Origin: Pseudocitrobacter corydidari
Lineage (GTDB): Bacteria; Pseudomonadota; Gammaproteobacteria; Enterobacterales; Enterobacteriaceae
Direction: 5' to 3'
Length of the DNA stretch: 64,000 nt
Assembly: GCF_021172065.1 (NCBI RefSeq)
Contig: NZ_CP087880.1
Span: 2,332,583-2,396,582, forward strand
Shown: piece by piece, positions 40,504-49,450 of the stretch
Layout: each line of letters opens with the position of its first letter
Numbering within the stretch: position 1 is the stretch's first letter
Translations under genes and position numbers: made by a program
Notes under the pieces: generated by a model
What the model saw: the letters and a program-made list of their open reading frames with translations, nothing else
Told to the model about the DNA's origin: nothing
Databases searched by the model: none

Positions 40504-41604
40504 ATGCAAAAGCTTTGGCTGGGGATCTGCATCGCAGCAGGATTGCTGGCAGGTTGTTCGAATGATGATGTGCAACAAAAAACCGTCACCGTTCCGCAGC
40601 CCGCAGTATGTAATGGCCCGATAGTGGAAATCAGCGGGGCCGATCCGCGCTTTGAGCCGCTGAGCGCCACCGCAAACCAGGATTACCAGCGCGACGGTAA
40701 AAACTACAAAATCGTGCAGGATCCTGCCAACTTCAGCCAGGCGGGTTTTGCCGCTATCTACGACGCTGAACCCGGAAGCAATCTGACGGCGACGGGCGAA
40801 GCGTTCGATCCGACGCAAATTACCGCCGCACACCCAACGCTACCGGTGCCGAGCTACGCGCGCGTCACCAACCTGGCGAATGGGCGAATGATCGTCGTGC
40901 GCATCAACGATCGCGGCCCGTACGGTAACGATCGCGTGATTTCCCTTTCCCGCGCGGCAGCCGATCGTTTGAATACGTCAAACAACACCAAAGTGCGTAT
41001 CGATCCGATTATCGTAGCCCAGGACGGCACGCTTTCCGGCCCAGGCATGGCCTGTACAACCGTTGCGAAACAGACTTACGCCTTACCCAGCCGCCCGGAT
41101 CTGAGCGGTGGGTTAGGTAGCGCATCATCAGCGCCGCAGGCCTCTGTGCCGCAGGGCGATGTGCGCGCCATCAGCAACGATACGCTGAAACCTGAAGACA
41201 CCGCGGGTGCGCCCGTCAGCAGCAGCGGTTTCCTCGGTGCCCCTACTCCGCTTAACAACGGTGTGCTGGAAAGCAGCGAGCCAACCCAACCCGTGCAAAC
41301 TGCCGCACCGGTAACCGCGCCCGCCGCAACGCCTGCCCCTGCGGCTGTCGCTGCACCCGTGGCTACGCCTGCCGCGACCGGCGATTTTGTAGTGCAGGTT
41401 GGTGCCGTCAGCGATCAAACGCGTGCCCAACAGTATCAACAGCGCCTGAGCCAGCAGTTCTCTGTGCCGGGACGTGTCACGCAGAACGGTGCCGTCTGGC
41501 GTATTCAACTGGGCCCGTTCAGCAGCAAAGGCGAAGCCAGCACCTTACAACAACGTTTGCAGAGCGAAGCCCAGCTGCAATCGTTTATCACTCGCGCCAA
41601 CTAA
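40504..41604 (+). CDS. rlpA: RlpA, SPOR-domain septal lipoprotein
   Basis: RlpA is an outer-membrane-linked lipoprotein that binds denuded glycan at the septum; some homologues are lytic transglycosylases. The protein has 366 residues. The lipobox LLAGC gives an acylated Cys near residue 19. The double-psi beta-barrel RlpA domain lies at about 75-190 ([22 protein letters not shown]). A low-complexity Ala/Pro/Thr/Val-rich linker covers about 250-295, followed by the C-terminal SPOR domain ([21 protein letters not shown]). Confidence 0.95.
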   Translation: MQKLWLGICIAAGLLAGCSNDDVQQKTVTVPQPAVCNGPIVEISGADPRFEPLSATANQDYQRDGKNYKIVQDPANFSQAGFAAIYDAEPGSNLTATGEAFDPTQITAAHPTLPVPSYARVTNLANGRMIVVRINDRGPYGNDRVISLSRAAADRLNTSNNTKVRIDPIIVAQDGTLSGPGMACTTVAKQTYALPSRPDLSGGLGSASSAPQASVPQGDVRAISNDTLKPEDTAGAPVSSSGFLGAPTPLNNGVLESSEPTQPVQTAAPVTAPAATPAPAAVAAPVATPAATGDFVVQVGAVSDQTRAQQYQQRLSQQFSVPGRVTQNGAVWRIQLGPFSSKGEASTLQQRLQSEAQLQSFITRAN

Positions 41605-41696
41605 GATGTAGCCAGGCTTCCGATACCGTTTGCTAATGAATGTAAAAGTCATTAACAAAGTCGTATACGATGTCGGATGCCTGCCCGTACTGCATT

Positions 41697-41705
41697 TGCT
41701 ATAGT
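41697..41705 (+). promoter_or_regulatory. extended -10 promoter of dacA
   Basis: TGC-TATAGT is an extended -10 element about 45 bp before the dacA ATG, in the rlpA-dacA gap. The -35 region is weak, as allowed for extended -10 promoters. Confidence 0.5.
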
Positions 41706-41750
41706 AAGGCACTTTTTTTAATTCCATAAACGGACGTCGTTGTTCTGACC

Positions 41751-42950
41751 ATGAAGACCTCTCTTTCTGCTTGCTTACTTATCCCAGCGCTCTCAGTCGC
41801 CGTACTGACCTCCGCTGCCCATGCCGATGATTTAAACATCAAAACCATGATCCCGGGCGTACCGCAGATTGACGCGGAGTCCTACATCCTGATCGACTAC
41901 AACTCAGGCAAAGTTCTGGCGGAACAGAACGCCGACGCCCGCCGCGACCCGGCCAGTCTGACTAAAATGATGACCAGCTACGTTATCGGTCAGGCGATGA
42001 AAGCGGGTAAATTTAAAGAATCCGATCTGGTTACCATTGGCAACGACGCATGGGCCACCGGCAACCCGGTGTTCAAAGGCTCTTCACTGATGTTCCTGAA
42101 ACCTGGCATGCAGGTTCCGGTATCTCAGCTGATCCGCGGTATCAACCTGCAATCCGGTAACGACGCCTGCGTGGCGATGGCCGACTTCGTGGCAGGCAGC
42201 CAGGACTCCTTCGTGGGTCTGATGAACAGCTACGTTAGCGCACTGGGTCTGCAAAACACTCATTTCCAGACCGTTCACGGCCTGGACGCTGACGGTCAGT
42301 ACAGCTCCGCGCGTGATATGGCGAAAATCGGTCAGGCGCTGATCCGCGACGTGCCGAACGAATACACCATCTATAAAGAGAAAGAGTTCACCTTTAACGG
42401 TATCCGCCAGACCAACCGCAACGGCCTGCTGTGGGATAACAGCCTGAACGTTGACGGTATCAAAACCGGTCACACCGATAAAGCAGGCTATAACCTGGTG
42501 GCCTCCGCAACCGAAGGCCAGATGCGTCTGATCTCCGCGGTGATGGGTGGGCGTACCTTTAAAGGCCGCGAAAGCGAAAGTAAAAAACTGCTGACCTGGG
42601 GATTCCGCTTCTTCGAAACCGTCAGCCCGCTGAAAGCCGGTAAAGAGTTCGCCTCTGAGCCCGCCTGGTTCGGTGACAGCGATCGTGCTTCCCTCGGCGT
42701 GGACAAAGACGTTTATCTGACCATCCCGCGTGGGCGCATGAAAGATCTGAAAGCCAGCTATGTGCTGACCTCCACCGAACTGCACGCACCGCTGCAGAAA
42801 AACCAGGTCGTGGGCACCATTAACTTCCAGCTGGATGGCAAAACAATTGAACAGCGTCCGCTGGTGGTGCTGCAGGAAATTCCGGAAGGTAACTTCTTCG
42901 GCAAAATCATTGATTACATTAAATTAATGTTCCATCACTGGTTTGGTTAA
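41751..42950 (+). CDS. dacA: D-alanyl-D-alanine carboxypeptidase PBP5
   Basis: PBP5 trims the terminal D-Ala of peptidoglycan pentapeptides. The protein has 399 residues. The signal peptide ends near residue 25 ([13 protein letters not shown]). Motifs are ASLTKMM (active Ser), SGNDA and the KTG in [10 protein letters not shown]. The C-terminus is an amphipathic anchor ([18 protein letters not shown]). Confidence 0.98.
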   Translation: MKTSLSACLLIPALSVAVLTSAAHADDLNIKTMIPGVPQIDAESYILIDYNSGKVLAEQNADARRDPASLTKMMTSYVIGQAMKAGKFKESDLVTIGNDAWATGNPVFKGSSLMFLKPGMQVPVSQLIRGINLQSGNDACVAMADFVAGSQDSFVGLMNSYVSALGLQNTHFQTVHGLDADGQYSSARDMAKIGQALIRDVPNEYTIYKEKEFTFNGIRQTNRNGLLWDNSLNVDGIKTGHTDKAGYNLVASATEGQMRLISAVMGGRTFKGRESESKKLLTWGFRFFETVSPLKAGKEFASEPAWFGDSDRASLGVDKDVYLTIPRGRMKDLKASYVLTSTELHAPLQKNQVVGTINFQLDGKTIEQRPLVVLQEIPEGNFFGKIIDYIKLMFHHWFG

Positions 42951-43005
42951 AAATCACCCACTTGAAAGTGTGATTTCGATCCCCATATACTATGTAACGT
43001 TAAGC

Positions 43006-43035
43006 AACTCCCGCCTGTCCGGCGGGAGTTGTTCT
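43006..43035 (+). terminator. terminator after dacA
   Basis: A perfect 10-bp stem (AACTCCCGCC / GGCGGGAGTT) with a 5-nt loop is followed by GTTCTTTTT. It lies just ahead of ybeD. Confidence 0.85.
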
Positions 43036-43054
43036 TTTTACCACTGGAGCTGAC

Positions 43055-43318
43055 ATGAAAACCAAACTGAACGAACTGCTTGAATTCCCGACTCCCTTTA
43101 CTTACAAAGTGATGGGTCTGGCGAAACCTGAGTTGGTTGACCAGGTGGTGGAAGTGGTACAGCGCCATGCGCCTGGTGATTACTCTCCGCAGATAAAACC
43201 GAGCAGCAAAGGCAACTACCACTCGGTGTCCATTACCATCAACGCGACGCATATTGAGCAAGTGGAGACGCTGTACGAAGAGTTAGGCAATATCGAAATT
43301 GTTCGTATGGTGCTGTAA
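43055..43318 (+). CDS. ybeD: YbeD, DUF493-family protein
   Basis: This is a small conserved cytoplasmic protein of 87 residues with a ferredoxin-like (ACT-type) fold in E. coli. The conserved start is [21 protein letters not shown]. Its function is not established; constant linkage to lipB suggests a link with lipoate metabolism. Confidence 0.93.
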   Translation: MKTKLNELLEFPTPFTYKVMGLAKPELVDQVVEVVQRHAPGDYSPQIKPSSKGNYHSVSITINATHIEQVETLYEELGNIEIVRMVL

Positions 43319-43326
43319 TCCCTGCC

Positions 43327-43352
43327 ACGTTACCCGGCCTGCCGGGTAACGT
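43327..43352 (+). terminator. 12-bp perfect hairpin between ybeD and lipB
   Basis: ACGTTACCCGGC and GCCGGGTAACGT form a near-complete palindrome with a 2-nt centre, followed by TAATTGTTT. It is a likely partial or full terminator of ybeD. Confidence 0.65.
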
Positions 43353-43409
43353 TAATTGTTTGTGATATACTCCTCGTCCATGAATTCCTCTCTCTACGGA
43401 GATGCTGTT

Positions 43410-44051
43410 TTGGACACCAATACCCTTCTCATCCGCCAGCTTGGCTTACAGCCGTACGAACCCGTATCGCAGGCCATGCATGAATTCACCGATCAACGCG
43501 ACGACACCACGCTCGATGAAATCTGGCTGGTTGAGCATCACCCTGTCTTTACTCAAGGTCAGGCCGGTAAAGCGGAACATGTACTGGTGCCGGGCGATAT
43601 CCCCGTCATTCAAAGCGACCGTGGCGGCCAGGTGACTTATCACGGGCCGGGTCAGCAGGTGATGTACGTGTTGCTGAATCTGAAGCGTCGTAAGCTGGGC
43701 GTGCGTGAACTGGTGACGCTGCTGGAACAAACGGTGGTGAATACCCTGGCGGAATGCGGTATTGACGCGCATCCGCGCGCCGATGCGCCGGGTGTTTACG
43801 TGGGTGAGAAAAAAATCTGCTCTCTGGGGCTGCGTATTCGTAAAGGGTGTTCGTTCCACGGCCTGGCGCTGAATATTGCGATGGATTTATCGCCCTTCCT
43901 GCGCATTAATCCTTGTGGTTACGCCGGTATGGAGATGACTCAGGTACAGCAGTGGAAAGCTGATGCCACGCCTGACAATATTGCACCGCTTTTAGTCTCG
44001 CATTTTTTAGCGCTGCTAAACAATCCACCGCACGAATATATTCACGCTTAA
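43410..44051 (+). CDS. lipB: octanoyl-(acyl-carrier protein) transferase LipB
   Basis: LipB moves octanoate from ACP to the lipoyl domains of target enzymes, the step before LipA. The protein has 213 residues, the E. coli length, from a TTG start with GGAG 8 nt upstream; longer in-frame ATG starts lack a ribosome site. Catalytic residues are Cys in GYAGMEM-preceding RINPCG and Lys in [10 protein letters not shown]. The [14 protein letters not shown] signature is present. Confidence 0.95.
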   Translation: MDTNTLLIRQLGLQPYEPVSQAMHEFTDQRDDTTLDEIWLVEHHPVFTQGQAGKAEHVLVPGDIPVIQSDRGGQVTYHGPGQQVMYVLLNLKRRKLGVRELVTLLEQTVVNTLAECGIDAHPRADAPGVYVGEKKICSLGLRIRKGCSFHGLALNIAMDLSPFLRINPCGYAGMEMTQVQQWKADATPDNIAPLLVSHFLALLNNPPHEYIHA

Positions 44052-44291
44052 TATATTTCCCTCCCGGCCTGGCATTATCGTTGGGCTGTGGATATTTCCC
44101 TCCCCTTCCTCTTTACAAGAATATCAAACTTCTATATTTTCTCTCCAGTCAATCATAAGAAATTAACATTAAAGACTTCCACAGCAACCACACAATAAAG
44201 ATAACTCATTGAATATATAAGATTAAAATAAAAAAATAGCGAAATTAATATTTTTGCACAACCGATAATAATAACAACACAAGTAACAAAG

Positions 44292-44308
44292 TATTCACCA
44301 GGTGAATA
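44292..44308. repeat. 17-bp perfect palindrome at the 5' end of ybeF
   Basis: TATTCACC, one A, and GGTGAATA pair perfectly. It lies 17 bp before the GTG start preferred here, a place suited to an operator of the LysR-type product or to a leader hairpin. Confidence 0.65.
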
Positions 44309-44325
44309 TATACAGGGTAAATAGA

Positions 44326-45279
44326 GTGGAACATCAGCAATCGTTAGAAAATAAATCACCGCCTCGTATCGATAATGATACAACCCAGATTTTCCGCACC
44401 TTGCGTAATATTGATCTTAATTTGCTGACGATTTTTGAAGCGGTCTATGTCCATAAGGGGATTGTTAACGCAGCGAAAGTGTTAAATATCACGCCGTCTG
44501 CCATCAGCCAGTCGATTCAAAAACTGCGTGGTCTTTTCCCTGATCCGCTCTTTATCCGTAAAGGTCAGGGAGTGACGCCAACGGCCTATGCCACTCATCT
44601 GCATGAATATATTAGCCAGGGGCTGGAGTCGATACTTGGCGCGCTGGATCTTACCGGCAGTTATGATAAACAGCGTATCCTCACCATTGGTACGCCGCCC
44701 TCCGTCGGGGCGCTTATCATGCCTGCGATTTACCAGGCCATTAAAGAAAACTACCCGCAGATTCTGGTACGTAATATTGCCATCATCGACACAGGCAACC
44801 AGCTCAGCCAGTTCCAGACGGATTTAATCATCGACAGTCATGCTCAGACAATGCCTGCGCTTTACAGCCACACGCTGTTCCGCGACCCGCTGGTGCTGGT
44901 TTGTCGCCATGGGCACCCCATTTTACAGCAGCCGGTCACCCTGACATTGCTGAAGGCATATGAATATACGCTGCTGACGCCCGATGGCAGCAGCCACAGC
45001 AGCCTGCATAAACGTATTCATGAGATGCTGCCAGACCGACAGGTGAGTTTCAGCAGTTACAATTTGTTCACCATTGCGTCACTGATTGGCGGCAGCGACC
45101 TGCTGGGGATCATGCCGCGTCGGTTCTTCTCTCTCTTTCGCCAGTGCTGGCCGCTGGCCAGCATTGATTTTGCGCCCATTCAGCAAGAAGAAGTCGAGTT
45201 TTCATTGCATTACAACAAGCTCAGCCTGCGAGATCCGGTTTTACAGGGTATCATTGATGTCATTCGCCAGGCATTCTGA
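44326..45279 (+). CDS. ybeF: YbeF, LysR-type regulator of unknown target
   Basis: The protein has 317 residues from a GTG preceded by AGGGTAAATA; another GTG 24 nt earlier is in frame but lies inside the palindrome. The N-terminal helix-turn-helix is at about residues 35-70 (IVNAAKVLNITPSAISQSIQKL), followed by the LysR co-inducer domain. The upstream region of about 270 bp is very AT-rich. Target genes are unknown. The DNA-binding part is closely similar to that of ybdO at the other end of the window. Confidence 0.9.
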   Translation: MEHQQSLENKSPPRIDNDTTQIFRTLRNIDLNLLTIFEAVYVHKGIVNAAKVLNITPSAISQSIQKLRGLFPDPLFIRKGQGVTPTAYATHLHEYISQGLESILGALDLTGSYDKQRILTIGTPPSVGALIMPAIYQAIKENYPQILVRNIAIIDTGNQLSQFQTDLIIDSHAQTMPALYSHTLFRDPLVLVCRHGHPILQQPVTLTLLKAYEYTLLTPDGSSHSSLHKRIHEMLPDRQVSFSSYNLFTIASLIGGSDLLGIMPRRFFSLFRQCWPLASIDFAPIQQEEVEFSLHYNKLSLRDPVLQGIIDVIRQAF

Positions 45280-45377
45280 ACGCGAAAACAGTTAGCCCGT
45301 CCGATAACTAAAAAGCATAAAACAACAACTATTTTACAATTTGCCGCACTGGCAGGCTGCTTTGACACCCGTTTCAA

Positions 45378-45386
45378 TGGTATACT
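45378..45386 (+). promoter_or_regulatory. extended -10 promoter of lipA
   Basis: TGG-TATACT is an extended -10 element about 95 bp upstream of the lipA ATG, with only a weak -35 box. Confidence 0.5.
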
Positions 45387-45478
45387 GCTTACAATGAATT
45401 CAAAAATAGTTGATAAATGCAACATTTCATTGAATTGAAACGCTTTCCTTAAAGACTCGCAACTGGAACACGCACGCT

Positions 45479-46444
45479 ATGAGTAAACCCATTGTGATGG
45501 AACGCGGTGTTAAGTACCGCGACGCCGATAAAATGGCACTTATCCCGGTCAAAAACGTGGCCACCGAGCGCGAAGCGCTGCTACGCAAACCCGAGTGGAT
45601 GAAAATCAAACTTCCGGCGGACTCCTCCCGTATTCAGGGTATCAAAGCGGCGATGCGCAAGAATGGCCTGCACTCTGTTTGCGAAGAAGCCTCTTGCCCG
45701 AACCTGGCGGAATGTTTTAACCACGGCACCGCGACATTCATGATTCTGGGTGCTATCTGTACCCGCCGTTGCCCGTTCTGTGACGTTGCCCACGGTCGCC
45801 CGGTCGCGCCGGATGCCAACGAACCAGGCAAACTGGCGCAAACCATCGCCGACATGGCGCTGCGTTATGTGGTCATCACCTCCGTTGACCGTGATGACCT
45901 GCGCGACGGTGGTGCTCAGCACTTTGCCGATTGCATCAGCGCCATCCGCGAGAAAAGCCCAACGATTAAAATTGAGACGCTGGTTCCTGACTTCCGTGGT
46001 CGTATGGATCGCGCGTTAGAGATCCTGACGGCAACCCCGCCAGATGTCTTTAACCACAACCTGGAAAACGTGCCGCGTATCTACCGCCAGGTGCGTCCGG
46101 GCGCGGATTACAACTGGTCGCTGAAGCTGCTGGAACGCTTTAAAGAAGCGCACCCGGAAATCCCAACCAAGTCTGGCCTGATGGTCGGCCTGGGTGAAAC
46201 CAACGCAGAAATCATCGAAGTGATGCGCGATCTGCGTCGCCACGGCGTCACCATGCTGACGCTGGGTCAGTATTTGCAGCCAAGCCGCCATCACCTGCCG
46301 GTACAGCGTTATGTGAGCCCGGATGAGTTTGAAGAGATGAAAGCGGAAGCGCTGGCGATGGGCTTCACCCACGCCGCATGCGGCCCGTTCGTTCGTTCCT
46401 CCTATCACGCCGATCTTCAGGCGAAAGGGATGGAAGTGAAATAA
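45479..46444 (+). CDS. lipA: lipoyl synthase LipA
   Basis: LipA is a radical-SAM enzyme that inserts two sulfurs into protein-bound octanoate. The protein has 321 residues. The auxiliary cluster is bound by [12 protein letters not shown] and the radical-SAM cluster by [10 protein letters not shown] near residue 94. The C-terminal RSSYHADLQ motif is conserved. LysR gene ybeF separates it from lipB, as in E. coli. Confidence 0.98.
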   Translation: MSKPIVMERGVKYRDADKMALIPVKNVATEREALLRKPEWMKIKLPADSSRIQGIKAAMRKNGLHSVCEEASCPNLAECFNHGTATFMILGAICTRRCPFCDVAHGRPVAPDANEPGKLAQTIADMALRYVVITSVDRDDLRDGGAQHFADCISAIREKSPTIKIETLVPDFRGRMDRALEILTATPPDVFNHNLENVPRIYRQVRPGADYNWSLKLLERFKEAHPEIPTKSGLMVGLGETNAEIIEVMRDLRRHGVTMLTLGQYLQPSRHHLPVQRYVSPDEFEEMKAEALAMGFTHAACGPFVRSSYHADLQAKGMEVK

Positions 46445-46466
46445 ACGCAGACGCAGCGTTTTACGA

Positions 46467-46495
46467 AGCCGTTGCTTTTAAGCAGCGGCTTTTTT
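46467..46495 (+). terminator. terminator of lipA
   Basis: AGCCGTTGCT, loop TTTA, and AGCAGCGGCT (one G-T pair) are followed by five T residues, 22 nt after the stop codon. Confidence 0.9.
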
Positions 46496-46554
46496 ATACC
46501 GGCATTAGAAACATCTGATTGCAACTTAATACCTTTCGTCATATTTCAGGTATC

Positions 46555-46590
46555 AAAAAAGGCCATTGCGTTTTCGCGTTGGCCTTTTTT
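46555..46590. terminator. bidirectional terminator between lipA and tatE
   Basis: Six A residues, GGCCA, a TTGCG..CGCG inner stem, TGGCC and six T residues form a symmetrical hairpin. On the minus strand it ends tatE about 80 nt after its stop; on the plus strand it is a second terminator after lipA. Confidence 0.85.
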
Positions 46591-46670
46591 ACAGGCAACT
46601 ATCGCCTGCTATAACGCATGCACCTGCTTGACGCAGAATTTATCCGCATGCCCTATTCAATGTCTGCTGC

Positions 46671-46877
46671 TTACTCTTTGTGAGAGAGTTTTTCCGCCGG
46701 GATGTCATCCGCATCAACGCTCTTCTTGGCGCTGACGTCATCCTCGTTCATGGCTTTCTTGAAGCCCTTGATTGCTGAGCCCAAATCGCCGCCCAGCGTA
46801 CGTAATTTTTTGGTACCAAACACCAGAACAATCAGTGCTGCGACAACCAGCAGTTTGGTAATACTAATCTCACCCAT
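46671..46877 (-). CDS. tatE: TatE, Sec-independent translocase component
   Basis: TatE is a TatA paralogue in the twin-arginine translocase of the inner membrane. The protein has 68 residues from the ATG at MGEISITK. One membrane helix ([14 protein letters not shown]) is followed by a conserved amphipathic region ([22 protein letters not shown]) and a charged tail. It is convergent with lipA and downstream of ybeM. Confidence 0.95.
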   Translation of the reverse strand: MGEISITKLLVVAALIVLVFGTKKLRTLGGDLGSAIKGFKKAMNEDDVSAKKSVDADDIPAEKLSHKE

Positions 46878-47004
46878 AGATACCTTCTTCTCTAAAACAG
46901 GCTGCAAAATGCGTTAAATGACCATAGCGTATTAACGGTCATCTTACCGCGCGCACACAATAGCAATCTGTAACAAGGTGAATCAAGTGTTGTTTAAAAA
47001 AACG

Positions 47005-47793
47005 TCACAGTAATTGCGGTAGCGCAAAACGCCGGTTGGTTAATACCGGTAATTGTGCGCGAACCTCTTGCACCTGCTGCTGAAAGACTTCCGTCATTAT
47101 AAGTTGCGGCGTCGCTCCGGCACCAGCGAGCGTAACACCCAGCGGGTCGATAATACGGCTCTGGCCGATATTCCGACTGCCACATTCGCCCGAGGCGACG
47201 ATATAACAGGTCGTATCCAGCGCGCGTGCCGCCAGAAGCGTTGACCAGTGATGCTCCTTTAGCGGCCCGCGAACCCATGCCGCCGGTAGAACCAGCAGAT
47301 CGGCGCCCTGAAGTGCCAGGCTTAACGCCAGTTCCGGAAAGCGTAGATCGTAGCAGGTCATTAACCCCGCGCGCATTTCGCCAACCTCAAGCAGCGGCGG
47401 CACTACACTACCGGCATCCACGAGCCTGGACTCCTGCACGTTGAACGCGTCATAGAGGTGCAGCTTCTGATACTGCGCAATCACCTCTCCGCCACGCAGC
47501 GCCACTAGCGTATTCACGGCCCTGCCCGCCGTAGAGGGCACGTGCAGCGTCAGGATGGTCGTCAGGTTATCCTGACGGCTCTGAGCCTTCAGTTGCTGCA
47601 TAAAGCCGCCATTGAGCATCTGAGCGGATTTCACGCTGAGATCGGGGTCGGCGATGTCGCGCGCCAGCAACGCCTCAGGCAGTACCAGCAATGAGACGCC
47701 ACGTTCTGCTGCCGTGCGCATCAGCGCGACGCACTCCTGCGCGTTGGCCTGCCAGTCGGCAGAAACGCTAAATTGACCCGCAGCAACCCACAT
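47005..47793 (-). CDS. ybeM: YbeM, nitrilase-superfamily amidase (deaminated glutathione amidase type), full length
   Basis: The protein has 262 residues and is intact; I recall the E. coli K-12 copy as a broken gene. The nitrilase catalytic triad is visible: Glu in LVLPEALLA, Lys in YQKLHLYD and Cys in [14 protein letters not shown]. Characterised orthologues (Nit1 type) hydrolyse deaminated glutathione, a damage product. It is upstream of tatE on the same strand and divergent from crcB. Confidence 0.9.
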   Translation of the reverse strand: MWVAAGQFSVSADWQANAQECVALMRTAAERGVSLLVLPEALLARDIADPDLSVKSAQMLNGGFMQQLKAQSRQDNLTTILTLHVPSTAGRAVNTLVALRGGEVIAQYQKLHLYDAFNVQESRLVDAGSVVPPLLEVGEMRAGLMTCYDLRFPELALSLALQGADLLVLPAAWVRGPLKEHHWSTLLAARALDTTCYIVASGECGSRNIGQSRIIDPLGVTLAGAGATPQLIMTEVFQQQVQEVRAQLPVLTNRRFALPQLL

Positions 47794-47886
47794 ATGACGT
47801 CCTCTTTTTTACGTTGGTTCTGGCAAGATTAGCAGCTTCAACGCTAAACTCACCCACTTCGATGGTTTGAAAACAGGAAAAATCAG

Positions 47887-48264
47887 GTGTTCAACGTTCT
47901 CCTGGCAGTTTTTATCGGCGGCGGAACCGGTAGCGTCGCGCGCTGGATGCTCAGCACCCGGCTCAACCCTATGCATCATGCGCTGCCGATTGGCACGCTA
48001 ACGGCAAACCTGCTGGGCGCGTTTATCATTGGTGCGGGGCTGGCGTGGTTTAACCGAATGACGCATATCGACCCAATGTGGAAACTGCTGATCACCACAG
48101 GGTTCTGCGGCGGTTTAACCACCTTCTCCACCTTTTCGGCGGAAGTGGTCTTTCTGTTACAGGCGGGGAAGCCGGGATGGGCACTGCTGAATGTCGGGGT
48201 TAATCTGCTGGGCTCGTTTGCGATGACCGCCCTGGCCTTCTGGCTGTTTAACGCCAGCCGATAA
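47887..48264 (+). CDS. crcB: CrcB/Fluc fluoride channel
   Basis: CrcB is a small inner-membrane fluoride exporter that works as a dual-topology dimer. The protein has 125 residues with four membrane helices and the conserved [10 protein letters not shown] and [15 protein letters not shown] motifs. The start is GTG. No fluoride riboswitch was recognised in the 93-bp gap to the divergent ybeM. Confidence 0.95.
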   Translation: MFNVLLAVFIGGGTGSVARWMLSTRLNPMHHALPIGTLTANLLGAFIIGAGLAWFNRMTHIDPMWKLLITTGFCGGLTTFSTFSAEVVFLLQAGKPGWALLNVGVNLLGSFAMTALAFWLFNASR

Positions 48265-48275
48265 ATGGACGAAAA

Positions 48276-48299
48276 AAAACCCGCGATTAGGCGGGTTTT
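48276..48299. terminator. bidirectional terminator between crcB and cspE
   Basis: AAAACCCGC and GCGGGTTTT form a perfect 9-bp stem with a 6-nt loop between the two convergent genes, with T-runs on both strands. Confidence 0.9.
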
Positions 48300-48323
48300 G
48301 AATTCTGACTGCTAATGCGCTGA

Positions 48324-48533
48324 TTACAGAGCGATTACGTTAGCAGCAGAAGGGCCTTTGGCACCGTTAGTGATTTCGAACTCTACACGCTGACCTTCAG
48401 CCAGAGTTTTGAAACCATTGGTCTGGATTGCAGAGAAGTGTACGAACACGTCTTTGCTGCCATCTTCCGGAGTAATGAAACCGAATCCTTTGGACTCATT
48501 AAACCACTTAACGTTACCTTTAATCTTAGACAT
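48324..48533 (-). CDS. cspE: cold-shock-family RNA chaperone CspE
   Basis: CspE is a constitutive cold-shock-domain protein that binds RNA and melts hairpins, acting as an antiterminator. The protein has 69 residues from the ATG at MSKIKGN, which has AAGGTAATTTTG upstream. The RNP motifs KGFGFIT and VFVHFSAI are present. A leader of more than 100 nt with a terminator-like hairpin precedes it. Confidence 0.97.
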
Positions 48534-48551
48534 CAAAATTACCTTTATATG

Positions 48552-48575
48552 AAAAAACGACACAAATGCTGTGTC
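48552..48575 (-). promoter_or_regulatory. terminator-like hairpin in the cspE leader
   Basis: On the minus strand, GACACA, a 5-nt loop and TGTGTC are followed by G and six T residues, 18 nt before the cspE ATG. It has the shape of an intrinsic terminator inside the 5' untranslated region, suggesting attenuation or autoregulation by CspE. Confidence 0.55.
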
Positions 48576-48656
48576 AGGTATCAGTACAACAATAATGCTG
48601 CGTTTTGTCTAGTGCAGGTTAGCTAAAAAGTGATAAATGTCTCTAACTTTTATACG

Positions 48657-48700
48657 GGGGTTGACTTTAATTCGAGTTTGTTAGCAACCCAGTCAACCCC
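48657..48700 (-). promoter_or_regulatory. 10-bp inverted repeat and candidate cspE promoter
   Basis: GGGGTTGACT and AGTCAACCCC are perfect inverted repeats with a 24-nt centre. On the minus strand the first arm holds a near-consensus -35 box TTGACT, with GAATTA 17 bp further as a weak -10. It also lies just after the pagP end. Confidence 0.45.
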
Positions 48701-48725
48701 ACTGCTCCCGTGCGCAAAACCAGGA

Positions 48726-49295
48726 TTAAAACTGGAAGCGCATCCAGGCGAAGTAAACGTTACCGTTGTTGTAGGTACCCGGTATGTAGGTCATCTGGAA
48801 GGTTGCCGGGCCATAGCCGATTGACGCCATCGGCAGCAGCACCGGAATCGGCACATAGTTGTAGTTGTCACGCGCCGTCACCCCGACGGTGTAGCCGAGA
48901 CCCAGACGGAAATTATCGTCGCTTAGCGGTCGCCAGGTTTTCTCCCAGCCGTAGCCGCCAATTGGCTCCCATTTGTTCCAGGAGTCTTTAAACGCCATCA
49001 GATAGATGCCGTGCCAGTTCCCTTTTTCATCCCAGCGTGAGACACCAAAACCCGCGCCCCATGGACGTTCGTTGTAACGATCGGTTTTCTCTTTATCGTA
49101 GGCAAAGCGCGCATGCCAGGTGATTGCCGGAACATAGAGATCGTAATGCTGGGGCTCATCCCAGGTTTGCGCAATATTATCGTTGAGCGTGGAGAAGCCG
49201 TTGCGCACCGATTCGGTAAATGAGGCATTCGCTGCAGGCAGAATGCAGAGTTGAGCCGCAATTAGCGCAGCCACTAAATAAATTCGTTTGAGCAT
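48726..49295 (-). CDS. pagP: lipid A palmitoyltransferase PagP
   Basis: PagP moves palmitate from phospholipid to lipid A in the outer membrane and gives resistance to antimicrobial peptides. The protein has 189 residues from MLKRIYLV; a longer start 17 codons upstream is possible, and both have weak ribosome sites. The signal peptide ends near residue 25. The mature part is the eight-stranded barrel ([25 protein letters not shown], motif split here for brevity: [14 protein letters not shown] at the end with terminal Phe). Catalytic His and Asp/Ser candidates lie in the HYDLY and EKTDRYNE segments. Confidence 0.95.
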   Translation of the reverse strand: MLKRIYLVAALIAAQLCILPAANASFTESVRNGFSTLNDNIAQTWDEPQHYDLYVPAITWHARFAYDKEKTDRYNERPWGAGFGVSRWDEKGNWHGIYLMAFKDSWNKWEPIGGYGWEKTWRPLSDDNFRLGLGYTVGVTARDNYNYVPIPVLLPMASIGYGPATFQMTYIPGTYNNGNVYFAWMRFQF

Positions 49296-49354
49296 TAACA
49301 CGTTAGCATTACCAAAGCTTATTACATAATAGAAATAGCGTACCAATGCTAACC

Positions 49355-49371
49355 TTAATCAAGGCTTAACA
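49355..49371 (-). promoter_or_regulatory. possible PhoP box upstream of pagP
   Basis: On the minus strand GTTAA and GATTA lie 5 bp apart, near the PhoP direct-repeat consensus (GTTTA-N5-GTTTA). pagP is PhoP-regulated in related species. The match is imperfect. Confidence 0.3.
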
Positions 49372-49426
49372 ATATCGGGTTATTCTTTATTTTAGGGTAA
49401 TTCTTAGTAAATAAAGTAAAGTAATT

Positions 49427-49446
49427 AAGCACCCCGCAGGGTGCTT
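49427..49446 (-). terminator. terminator of the cus operon
   Basis: AAGCACCC, a 4-nt loop and GGGTGCTT form a perfect 8-bp stem 4 bp after the cusA stop codon. The following T-run on the minus strand is short (TTAATTAC). Confidence 0.7.
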
Positions 49447-49450
49447 GTAT

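Noticed and set aside
44153..44383. A 76-codon minus-strand frame upstream of ybeF
   Set aside because: It lies in very AT-rich promoter sequence and overlaps ybeF; no ribosome site or conservation signal is visible.
47794..47886. Possible fluoride riboswitch before crcB
   Set aside because: The conserved crcB-motif pseudoknot segments were not found in the 93-bp gap.
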